DNA of 7,861 nt from Candidatus Saccharimonadota bacterium (GTDB lineage: Bacteria; Patescibacteriota; Saccharimonadia; Saccharimonadales; EFPC-124). The notes beneath the pieces are model-generated. The model saw only the letters and a list, made by a program, of their open reading frames with translations, was not told where the DNA came from and ran no database searches. The stretch covers positions 1-7,861 of the forward strand of contig JAEHDC010000025.1 in NCBI GenBank assembly GCA_016880595.1, in the 5' to 3' direction. The translations under genes were made by a program, and so were the position numbers. Position 1 is the stretch's first letter. Each line of letters opens with the position of its first letter. Of this stretch, positions 1 to 5,736 are shown one piece after another.

Positions 1-12
1 TGAAGCGCCGTT

Positions 13-228
13 TAGTTTAAGTAATAAAAATTCGTTGACTCTAGCTCCAACATCCGGTTTTAGCTTACTACGCATTTTATTCATAGCTTCAAAAAGCCGC
101 GCCAGCTCTAGCGTTATCTCTTTATATCTTTCTAGCCATTCTCTATCTTCTTCTTGCGAGATTATGTCAAGAAGAATACGGGCTAAAAAAACAATATACG
201 CCTCTCTTTGATTTGCATATTTTGGCAG
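13..228 (-). repeat. Tandem protein repeat, unit B (codons 111-182)
   Basis: Second copy of the unit, intact in this window, with Trp141 (TGG) at the position of the TGA in unit A. The alignment to unit A needs no gap, so no frameshift has occurred since duplication. The end of the unit lies beyond the left edge. Confidence 0.75.
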
Positions 229-327
229 CCTTTTTAGGCTAGAAGTAATGTCATTTACGCCATACACGTATTCAAGCTCTTCTATGATATCTCGCGGGAC
301 ATGGGCATAAAACTCATAATCGTTACC

Positions 328-543
328 TAACTTAAATGCTAAAAACTCAAGAATTTCTAATCCAAGGTCAGGATGTAGGTCTTCTTCCATATTATAAAAA
401 TCGTCGAAAAGGCCCGTCGCTTTGAGTGCAAATTCCCCGTACTTATCTAGTCACGCCTCATCATCTTCAATCAGGATTAATTCATAAAGAACGCGAGCCA
501 AAAAAATCAAATAAACTGCTCTAATGGCTGGGTCTAACGGTAA
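328..543 (-). repeat. Tandem protein repeat, unit A (codons 6-77)
   Basis: First copy of the duplicated unit in the unrecognised gene. Shared landmarks with unit B, at a constant offset of 105 residues, are R13/R118, Y16/Y121, FLAR 19-22/124-127, E31/E136, D33/D138, L37/L142, Y40/Y145, LF 50-51/155-156, PD-G 63-66/168-171, EFL 71-73/176-178 and KL 76-77/181-182. This copy carries the TGA. Confidence 0.75.
451..453 (-). other. In-frame TGA codon opposite a conserved Trp
   Basis: The codon pair is TGA CTA in unit A and TGG CTA in unit B, a single G-to-A difference. The frame before and after the stop is collinear with unit B. A C directly after UGA is known in bacteria as a weak termination context, and UGA is the stop most often misread, by tRNA-Trp. 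Confidence 0.7.
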
Positions 544-612
544 TTTTTTATTTGCCATATAAATATCTGTGCAAGGGCAGGTTACCATATGTTCCCTACG
601 AGTGCAACTCTT

Positions 613-639
613 TTGCCTTTTTTACTAAAATGCTACACT
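613..639 (+). promoter_or_regulatory. Predicted leaderless promoter of pepN
   Basis: An extended -10 element, TGC TACACT (631-639), lies six bases before the pepN ATG at 646. A loose -35 candidate TTGCCT at 613-618 gives a short 15-bp spacer. Transcription would begin at or next to the A of ATG. No Shine-Dalgarno precedes the ATG. TGTAAT (640-645) is another -10-like hexamer but would put the start inside the gene. Confidence 0.5.
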
Positions 640-645
640 TGTAAT

Positions 646-3183
646 ATGATAAATTCCGTACGCCGCTTAGCGGAGCTTTTTGTGCCCGCGCAGTATAAGT
701 TAAACCTAGACATCACTAAACGCAAAGAAAGAAAGTTTAACGGCTCAGTCAACATTGAGGGCGAACTTTTGCAGTCAGCGCAGGAGATTGTTCTTCATGC
801 CAAAGACCTAAAGATTTCTAGCGCTACAATAAACGGCGTTTCTGTCAAGACAAATCTTGGCGAAAACGACGAGCTTAGCTTGAGCACCGGAGCAGCTTTT
901 TCGCCAGGAAAATATAACATTGAGTTAAGTTTTGACGGCGATATTTCTGATCCAATGCATGGTCTTTACCCCTGTTACTTTAGCGAGAGCGAACAGAATA
1001 AAGAGCTTTTAATGACACAGTTTGAGAGCCATTCAGCGCACGAGGTCTTTCCCTGCATCGACGAGCCAGCAGCCAAGGCAACCTTTGATCTAACGCTAAC
1101 CACCGAGGATAACATTGCCGTGCTCAGCAACACGCCGGTTGTAGATCAAAAAACAACAGGCAAAACAATGGTCACAATTTTTGAAACTACGCCCAAAATG
1201 AGTACGTATTTACTGGCGTTCGTGGCTGGAGATCTTGTTTATAAGGAGACAGCCAATCGGCATGGTGTTAAAATTCGCGTTTATGCCACACCAAATCATA
1301 AGCACGAGCTAAATTTTGCGCTGGAAAACGCAGCCAAATTCCTTGACTTTTACAATGATTATTTTGAACTTCCTTACCCGCTGCCAAAATGCGACCTTGT
1401 TGCTTGCCCTGATTTTTCGGCCGGGGCTATGGAGAACTGGGGTCTTGTGACTTTCCGTGAGTCAGCGCTGCTTGTTAACCCCAAGGACTTTGCATCAGAT
1501 ATTAAGCAACACGTCGCCACAATCATTGCGCACGAGTTGGCTCATCAGTGGTTTGGCAACCTCGTAACAATGCGCTGGTGGGACAATCTCTGGCTAAACG
1601 AAAGCTTTGCAAACTGGATGGAATATTATGCCGTTGACCATTTTTACCCAGAATGGCAGCTCTGGCAGCAATATTGCGCAACCGAGCAACAAGTGGCGCT
1701 GGCTCGCGACAGCTTGGCAAGCGTGCAAACAGTTCAGCAAGAAGTGCGGCACCCAGACGAAATTGCGTCGCTGTTTGACTCGGCAATTGTTTACGCCAAA
1801 GGCGGCTCCCTAATCTGGATGTTGCAAACATATCTTGGCAATGAAATCTTCCGAGATGGTTTGCGCCTTTACATGCAGCGCCACAAATATAGCAATGCCA
1901 CAGCTGAAGATTTATGGCAAGCTCTAACAGATGTGTCTGGCAAAAATATTGTTGATTTTATGCAGCCTTGGATTTCCCAGGCCGGCCATCCGTTAATAGA
2001 TTTTAAAGTAAAATCTGGCACTGCAGAAGTTAGCCAACGGCGCTTCTTTGCAGATGCATCGCAAGAGAGTCAAAACAACTCATTGTGGCACGTTCCGTTA
2101 CTTTGTAAATGCGCAAAAACCACCGAAATTCTAACTAAAAAGTCTGTAGAATTTAAGATAGAAAATGCCGATTATTATCTGCTAAACCATGGCGGAACAG
2201 GCTTTTATCACGTCTTGTACGACGATGCAAACTTGGAGCAAATTGCCAAGGCCGTTAGCCGCGGTGAACTTAGCGACTTTGACCGCCAGCGGATCCTAAC
2301 AGATTGCTATGCACTCAACCGCGCTGGCAACAAGCCAACGGTTGAAACACTCAAGCTACTTAGTCATTTCACCAAGGAGACGAATTACTCGGTTTGGATT
2401 GGCATGAACTCGGTCATTAATGCGGCCAGAATCATTGTTAATGACGATGAAAAAATTAAGCCTGACCTACGCAAGCTTGTAAGTGATGTTTCGCGCGAGC
2501 AATACAAACGGCTAGGTTGGGAGGCAAAAAAGGACGAATCACACTTTGATTCCCTACTCCGCCCAACCGTTTTAGGTAACATGGCCTACGCGCATGACAA
2601 AGAAGTGACAGCAAAATGCCTTGAGCTCTTTAATTCCGCAACAAAACCCGAGAACCTACAACCAGATATCCGCAGCATAGTTTACGGCGTAGCCGTGCGC
2701 ACTTACGGCAGGCCGGCAATAGACAAGCTTATGAGCTGGCATAAAACCACTTTGTCCGCAGACGAAAGACTAAACATTGTAGCGGGTTTGTCTAGTGCCA
2801 AAGATCCAAAGGATATCAAATGGTTGCTAGACCATATAATTAGTCAGGACGTCAAGCTACAAGATGCAATCTATTGGTTTATCTATTTTATACGAAGCAA
2901 ACACGGCCGCCAAGCCGCCTGGCAATGGATGACAAATAACTGGGCTTGGATTACTCAAAATTACGGTGGCGACGTAGATTACAATTACTTTGCAAAATTT
3001 AGCGGCGGGGCATTTAGCACGCGCCAAGAATTAGCTCAATACAAAGAATTCTTTGAGCCAAAATTAAATGAACCAGCCTTAAAACGCACAATCTTACAGG
3101 GCTACGAAGATATTGAAATTAAAGCCGCGTGGCGAGATCGCGACCTCAAGTCTGTTGCTGATTTTTTGAAGAACCCAAAATAA
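646..3183 (+). CDS. pepN: M1-family zinc aminopeptidase (aminopeptidase N / ERAP-like)
   Basis: 845-residue metallo-exopeptidase that removes N-terminal amino acids from peptides. The N-terminal beta domain begins at about residue 14 (FVPAQYKLNLDI). The catalytic domain has the exopeptidase motif GAMEN at 260-264, the zinc motif HELAH at 296-300, and the third zinc ligand Glu319 in NESF, with the usual 18-residue gap. Tyr383 in YAKGG is the likely transition-state Tyr. The conserved W-x-x-Q-x-G-x-P junction is followed by a helical ERAP1-like C-terminal domain from about 530 to the end. There is no signal peptide, so the enzyme is probably cytosolic, recycling peptides in an auxotrophic, scavenging cell (inference). 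I chose ATG 646 because the family's conserved N-terminus starts there and a -10 sits just upstream; an ATG at 589 would add 19 residues reading across the promoter. It ends two bases from the convergent yraN. Confidence 0.95.
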   Translation: MINSVRRLAELFVPAQYKLNLDITKRKERKFNGSVNIEGELLQSAQEIVLHAKDLKISSATINGVSVKTNLGENDELSLSTGAAFSPGKYNIELSFDGDISDPMHGLYPCYFSESEQNKELLMTQFESHSAHEVFPCIDEPAAKATFDLTLTTEDNIAVLSNTPVVDQKTTGKTMVTIFETTPKMSTYLLAFVAGDLVYKETANRHGVKIRVYATPNHKHELNFALENAAKFLDFYNDYFELPYPLPKCDLVACPDFSAGAMENWGLVTFRESALLVNPKDFASDIKQHVATIIAHELAHQWFGNLVTMRWWDNLWLNESFANWMEYYAVDHFYPEWQLWQQYCATEQQVALARDSLASVQTVQQEVRHPDEIASLFDSAIVYAKGGSLIWMLQTYLGNEIFRDGLRLYMQRHKYSNATAEDLWQALTDVSGKNIVDFMQPWISQAGHPLIDFKVKSGTAEVSQRRFFADASQESQNNSLWHVPLLCKCAKTTEILTKKSVEFKIENADYYLLNHGGTGFYHVLYDDANLEQIAKAVSRGELSDFDRQRILTDCYALNRAGNKPTVETLKLLSHFTKETNYSVWIGMNSVINAARIIVNDDEKIKPDLRKLVSDVSREQYKRLGWEAKKDESHFDSLLRPTVLGNMAYAHDKEVTAKCLELFNSATKPENLQPDIRSIVYGVAVRTYGRPAIDKLMSWHKTTLSADERLNIVAGLSSAKDPKDIKWLLDHIISQDVKLQDAIYWFIYFIRSKHGRQAAWQWMTNNWAWITQNYGGDVDYNYFAKFSGGAFSTRQELAQYKEFFEPKLNEPALKRTILQGYEDIEIKAAWRDRDLKSVADFLKNPK

Positions 3184-3185
3184 GT

Positions 3186-3530
3186 TTAGAGTTCTATTGA
3201 CTCAATAAAACCAATTACCCTTGGCGGCCTGCCCGTGGCTTCTATTGCAGACAGCCTAAAATCTGTCGCGCCTGTAGATTTTGCACACCAAAATTCAGCT
3301 GCAAAATACATCTGCTTGAGCTTTTTGGGCGTAATATAATCCAAACCGCTACCCCAATTTTGCGACGAACGATATTTAACCTCTGCAAAATATACTATGC
3401 CGTTTTTAAGAGCCACAATATCAATCTCGCACCAGCGCGTGCGCCAGTTTTGCTGCACAATTGCAAAACCGCAGTTCTTTAAAAACTCGGTCGCCGCATC
3501 TTCTGCTTGGCGGCCGATTACCGTGCTCAC
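3186..3530 (-). CDS. yraN: YraN / UPF0102 family endonuclease-like protein
   Basis: 114-residue member of UPF0102, a small family with the PD-(D/E)XK nuclease fold, thought to act on DNA but without an established substrate. The signature is clear: an N-terminal helix with GRQAEDAA (6-13), then NWR at 28-30, EID with Asp37, and E50-V51-K52 followed by YRSS. These are the expected catalytic D...ExK residues. The length matches the family. I chose the GTG start at 3530 over a longer ATG at 3575 because GTG shares a four-base GTGA with the rnhB stop, has AAGGAG (3541-3536) five bases upstream, and starts where family homology starts; the longer form only reads through the end of rnhB. It is translationally coupled to rnhB, a common pairing in bacteria. 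Confidence 0.9.
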   Translation of the reverse strand: MSTVIGRQAEDAATEFLKNCGFAIVQQNWRTRWCEIDIVALKNGIVYFAEVKYRSSQNWGSGLDYITPKKLKQMYFAAEFWCAKSTGATDFRLSAIEATGRPPRVIGFIESIEL

Positions 3531-4123
3531 GCTGTCTCCTTTAGCGGGGAATAGCTCATGCGATGAAGCTGGCAAGCGCCGAACTCCGCAATTGCCGCCA
3601 TATGCCTTGCTGTGCCATAGCCTGCGTGACTGTCAAAGCCGTATTTAGGATGGACTTTACTAAGTGCGCACATGTAGCTGTCCCGAGCAACCTTGGCAAT
3701 AATTGACGCAGCCATTACGGCTGGTATCTTGCCATCGGCCTTTACTATATATTCTGCCGGAACGTCGCCGAGCAGTTTATCTCGACCATCAACTATTATC
3801 TGGCAATCGGTAACAGTTTTAATCTGTTCTAGCGCAATAAGTGCAGCTTTTTTGAGTGCAAAATTAACACCAACTCTATCAATTTCAGGTGCATCAACCC
3901 AACCGATTCCGATGGCCAGAGCCTCATTTTTTATTACCAAAGCCATTTGCCGCCTTTGCTTTGCAGTAAGTTTTTTGCTGTCTGCCAAGCCTTTTGCAGG
4001 GCTACAACTTTTCCATGCCACAGCAGCAACGCAAACCGGGCCAGCAAGACTACCTCTGCCAACCTCATCCACGCCAATGGTAACTAATTTTTGTTTTTTA
4101 TTGTGTGTCAATTTCGCAGCCAT
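3527..4123 (-). CDS. rnhB: Ribonuclease HII
   Basis: 198-residue RNase HII, which cuts RNA in RNA/DNA hybrids and 5' of single ribonucleotides misincorporated in DNA. Catalytic acids are visible: Asp19-Glu20 in DEVGRG, Asp112 in VDGRD and Asp148 in AKVARD. DSKKL at 48-52 and the C-terminal YGF..HAGYGT..H..A block with HRxS are also family hallmarks. The length is normal. I prefer ATG 4123; a TTG at 4150 would add nine residues but lies in the U-tract of the rplS terminator. The gene ends in TGA overlapping the yraN GTG, which shows that UGA is a stop in this genome. No Shine-Dalgarno is seen; a -10-like TGC AATACT lies seven bases upstream of the ATG. The order rplS-rnhB-yraN is common in bacteria. 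Confidence 0.95.
   Translation of the reverse strand: MAAKLTHNKKQKLVTIGVDEVGRGSLAGPVCVAAVAWKSCSPAKGLADSKKLTAKQRRQMALVIKNEALAIGIGWVDAPEIDRVGVNFALKKAALIALEQIKTVTDCQIIVDGRDKLLGDVPAEYIVKADGKIPAVMAASIIAKVARDSYMCALSKVHPKYGFDSHAGYGTARHMAAIAEFGACQLHRMSYSPLKETA
3536..3541 (-). promoter_or_regulatory. Shine-Dalgarno AAGGAG of yraN
   Basis: Perfect AAGGAG five bases before the GTG at 3530, inside the last codons of rnhB. It decides the yraN start and shows that internal operon genes here use standard ribosome binding. Confidence 0.8.
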
Positions 4124-4130
4124 GGCAACA

Positions 4131-4139
4131 AGTATTGCA
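4131..4139 (-). promoter_or_regulatory. Candidate leaderless promoter of rnhB
   Basis: TGC AATACT (4139-4131) matches an extended -10 imperfectly (four of six in the hexamer) and sits seven bases before the rnhB ATG, the same geometry as at the other lead genes. It follows directly after the rplS terminator. No convincing -35 is seen. Confidence 0.3.
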
Positions 4140-4148
4140 CACTCTGCC

Positions 4149-4184
4149 AAAAAATAAAACCGCTCGCAAGTTACGAACGGTTTT
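4149..4184 (-). terminator. Rho-independent terminator of rplS
   Basis: Read on the minus strand, AAAACCGTTCG (4184-4174) pairs with CGAGCGGTTTT (4166-4156) over 11 bp with one G-T wobble and a seven-base loop, then one A and six T (4154-4149). It starts 18 bases after the rplS stop. Confidence 0.85.
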
Positions 4185-4201
4185 ACAGAAGATGATAAAC
4201 C

Positions 4202-4687
4202 TTATTTTTTTGCGCCAGCCGCTTTTAGCTCAGCAGCTTCTTCTTTGGCATATTCGTCGTGCTTTTCTACCAGCTCTTCTTTAATATGCTCAATTTCTTC
4301 TTCGGCAGCGTTGTTTGCTGAATTTACCTTAGCGCGATCAAATGCAAGACCAACAAGACGTGCTGACTTGCCACTTCTTTGACGCAAAAAGCTAAGGTAT
4401 TTACGGCGAACCTTACTACGCTTTGTAACTTCTACTTTTAGCACTAACGGACTGTGTAGTAGATAAGTTTTTTCTACGCCAACACCGCTAGCAATCCGGC
4501 GAACCGTAAAGCTACTGGTTGCGCTGCTTTTGCGATCCGTACGTATAACAACACCTTCAAAAACCTGAATACGCTCTTTGTTGCCTTCCTTAATTTTTTG
4601 ATGCACGCGGACGCTGTCGCCGGTGCGAACGTCAACAACTCGTTTTTTGAGCTGAGCGTCGTTAATAGATTTTAATAATTGAAACAT
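4202..4687 (-). CDS. rplS: Ribosomal protein L19 (bL19) with long C-terminal tail
   Basis: Large-subunit ribosomal protein near the 30S interface. Residues 1-115 are a standard bL19: the GDSVRVHQKIKEG strand region (23-35), QVFEGVVI (41-48), the FTVRRIASGVGVEKTY block (60-75), the HSPLV turn (78-82) and the basic RSKVRRKYLSFLR...SGKSARL segment (90-111). Residues 116-161 are an extra tail of about 45 residues, first acidic (EEEIEHIKEEL) then Ala/Lys-rich, likely helical; typical bL19 ends near 115. I chose ATG 4687 (MFQLL) because homology starts there; an upstream in-frame GTG at 4699 adds only four residues. A weak GAGAG lies six bases before the ATG. It is followed by its own terminator. 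Confidence 0.95.
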   Translation of the reverse strand: MFQLLKSINDAQLKKRVVDVRTGDSVRVHQKIKEGNKERIQVFEGVVIRTDRKSSATSSFTVRRIASGVGVEKTYLLHSPLVLKVEVTKRSKVRRKYLSFLRQRSGKSARLVGLAFDRAKVNSANNAAEEEIEHIKEELVEKHDEYAKEEAAELKAAGAKK

Positions 4688-4725
4688 GTTAGCTCTCACT
4701 TAGTTTTTACAAAAGATTTAAGTTT

Positions 4726-4754
4726 ATTTTATCATATCTGTTATTTTTTTGGAA
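4726..4754 (-). promoter_or_regulatory. Predicted rplS promoter
   Basis: Extended -10 TGA TAAAAT (4734-4726) with a weak -35 TTCCAA (4754-4749) at 17 bp, which overlaps the last codons of the upstream YdjM-like gene. Transcription would start near 4719, giving an AT-rich leader of about 32 bases. Unlike the neighbouring promoters, it leaves a real 5' leader. Confidence 0.45.
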
Positions 4755-5208
4755 GTGCTTTTTTGACGCGACGCTTTGAGATTATATAGGCAATTAACAA
4801 GCTGGCGCCAACCGCATAGCAAACCTCTGTGGCGCCGCCAATCGGCTGCTCGTACCACTGTACTGCTTTATGAAAATTAAAGAACCAAAAGTCTGGCCTA
4901 CCAGCGGCGTAATACCATAGCCATAAGATATCTGGTAAAATTGCAGCAAATACACATACCAGAATCAACCGAGCTTTATCCCGAGCGCAATGACAAGTTA
5001 TTGCAACCGAAGCCGTAGTCAAAAGCCCATCAATTGCTAAAATATACGGGAATACCGGATTGCCTGGTGTATAAAAAGCTACATTGCCAAGGTGTGGAAT
5101 GGCATCCACAATAAAATGCGAAAAAAACGCCAGGACTACTGCCAATGCCGGCCTGCGCACAGTTAGTGCAATTGCCTCACCAGTTAAGGCATGATTTAAA
5201 GCTATCAT
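4741..5208 (-). CDS. Small membrane protein, YdjM/DUF457-like 'metal-dependent hydrolase' (paralogue A)
   Basis: 155-residue polytopic membrane protein with about four hydrophobic segments and a basic tail (KRRVKK). Motifs resemble the YdjM/DUF457-type membrane-bound putative metal-dependent hydrolases: NHALTG at 5-10, FFSHF..D..PH at 28-39, Asp60, LPDI at 91-94, His113, QWYE at 117-120 and Glu128. The spaced His/Asp residues could bind a metal, but no reaction is established for the family, so function is unknown. It aligns without gaps to the divergent gene on the other side of the promoter region, 62 of 132 identical by hand count. I chose ATG 5208 because it aligns with the paralogue's start and has TATAAT seven bases upstream; a longer frame back to 5379 would read antisense through the paralogue. 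Its stop is 53 bases before the rplS start and no terminator is visible, so transcripts may run on into rplS. Confidence 0.75.
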   Translation of the reverse strand: MIALNHALTGEAIALTVRRPALAVVLAFFSHFIVDAIPHLGNVAFYTPGNPVFPYILAIDGLLTTASVAITCHCARDKARLILVCVFAAILPDILWLWYYAAGRPDFWFFNFHKAVQWYEQPIGGATEVCYAVGASLLIAYIISKRRVKKALPKK

Positions 5209-5215
5209 AAAATGC

Positions 5216-5246
5216 ATTATAGCAGATATTGCTGCAAATTTTGCAA
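5216..5246 (-). promoter_or_regulatory. Predicted leaderless promoter of paralogue A
   Basis: Extended -10 TGC TATAAT (5224-5216, perfect hexamer) lies seven bases before the ATG at 5208. A TTGCAA at 5246-5241 is a possible -35 but with a long 19-bp spacer. No Shine-Dalgarno is present; the predicted transcript starts at about the A of ATG. Confidence 0.6.
5233..5245. repeat. 13-bp palindrome between divergent promoters
   Basis: TGCAAA-T-TTTGCA is a perfect 6+1+6 inverted repeat. It lies between the two -10 elements, overlapping the candidate -35 of paralogue A, where an operator for a dimeric regulator could sit. It is AT-rich, so chance is possible. Confidence 0.35.
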
Positions 5247-5251
5247 TAAAG

Positions 5252-5280
5252 CTTATGTTGCGCCCAAACTCATGTATAAT
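5252..5280 (+). promoter_or_regulatory. Predicted leaderless promoter of paralogue B
   Basis: A perfect TATAAT at 5275-5280 lies exactly six bases before the ATG at 5287, the same spacing as at pepN. The hexamer 17 bp upstream (CTTATG, 5252-5257) is a poor -35. No Shine-Dalgarno is seen. Confidence 0.6.
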
Positions 5281-5286
5281 AACTGT

Positions 5287-5736
5287 ATGACTGCGACAAA
5301 TCATGCGCTTACTGGGGCGGCCATAGCCTTGGCCGTGCAACAGCCTCTGCTGGCTGCGCCATTGGCATTTTTCTCGCACTTTTTACTAGATATTATTCCT
5401 CATTTTGGCGGCACTCCAATTTACGAATTTGGACATAAATATTTTCTTTACATCATGGCTGGCGATGCGCTTATAACCATAAATGCCATCACGCTGATTT
5501 GCTTTTTATCACCCAGCCTTGCAGCGGTAATTATACTTTGCGCACTTTGCGCTGTTCTGCCAGATATCATCCTATTCACCTATTACACAAGCGGCAAACC
5601 AAATACCTGGTTTCACAAAACTCACCTAAAAATACAATGGTATGAGCACCCTCCTGGCGCCATAGTTGAACTTAGCTACGCAATCCTTATGAGTACAGTT
5701 ATTGGCATTTTACTTTGGAGAACACAATGGACGTAA
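5287..5736 (+). CDS. Small membrane protein, YdjM/DUF457-like 'metal-dependent hydrolase' (paralogue B)
   Basis: 149-residue polytopic membrane protein, divergent paralogue of the gene at 4741-5208. It keeps every shared landmark: NHALTG 5-10, FFSHF..D..PH 28-39, Asp60, LPDI 91-94, His113, QWYE 117-120 and Glu128. It also has His50, His110 and His121, absent from the paralogue, and lacks the paralogue's basic tail. The invariant His/Asp set suggests a metal site at the membrane, but the reaction is unknown. The start at ATG 5287 is supported by TATAAT six bases upstream and by exact alignment of both paralogues from Met1. A longer frame starting at 5227 or earlier would read through the promoter. 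Its last 10 bases overlap the malic enzyme gene, so the two are cotranscribed. An earlier frame start at 5212 would include the other gene's promoter and is rejected. Confidence 0.75.
   Translation: MTATNHALTGAAIALAVQQPLLAAPLAFFSHFLLDIIPHFGGTPIYEFGHKYFLYIMAGDALITINAITLICFLSPSLAAVIILCALCAVLPDIILFTYYTSGKPNTWFHKTHLKIQWYEHPPGAIVELSYAILMSTVIGILLWRTQWT
5717..5720 (+). promoter_or_regulatory. Shine-Dalgarno GGAG of the malic enzyme gene
   Basis: GGAG six bases before ATG 5727, inside the end of the upstream gene. It selects ATG 5727 over a TTG at 5715 in the same frame. Confidence 0.75.

Larger units (their letters stand above)
1..558 (-). pseudogene. Unrecognised two-unit helical protein gene, interrupted by an in-frame TGA and cut by the window edge
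   Basis: The minus strand is open from an ATG at 558 to the left edge (186 codons) except for one TGA at codon 36 (453-451). The composition is typical of a cytosolic soluble protein: rich in Leu, Glu, Asp, Lys and Arg, probably mostly alpha-helical, with no signal peptide or membrane segment. Residues 6-77 align without gaps to 111-182 (28 of 72 identical by hand count), so the protein is a tandem duplication with a 105-residue period. The TGA falls opposite Trp141 of the second unit. An in-frame ATG at 588 would add ten residues and has an AGGGA five bases or so upstream, so the true start may be there; 558 has no Shine-Dalgarno. I do not recognise the family and assign no function. It is divergent from pepN. 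It is either a recent pseudogene, a sequencing error, or a gene read through at UGA. The reading frame is certain; the gene's status is open. Confidence 0.7.

Noticed and set aside
589..645. Upstream ATG giving pepN 19 extra residues with a hydrophobic stretch like a signal peptide
   Set aside because: The extension reads across the predicted promoter, has no family counterpart, and the enzyme's conserved N-terminus begins right after ATG 646.
1523..1831. 102-codon minus-strand frame opposite the pepN zinc site
   Set aside because: Arg/Ala/Leu-rich shadow of the coding strand without promoter or ribosome site.
3531..3575. Longer ATG start for yraN
   Set aside because: The 15 added residues only reread the end of rnhB; the GTG has a perfect Shine-Dalgarno and a GTGA overlap.
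4124..4150. TTG start for rnhB at 4150
   Set aside because: It lies in the U-tract of the rplS terminator and adds residues not needed by the family.
3693..4157. 154-codon plus-strand frame opposite rnhB
   Set aside because: It is a mirror of a clear RNase HII gene, has no family features, and runs through the terminator.
5209..5379. N-terminal extension of paralogue A back to 5379
   Set aside because: It would run antisense through the start of paralogue B and through both promoters; the paralogues align exactly from the later ATG.
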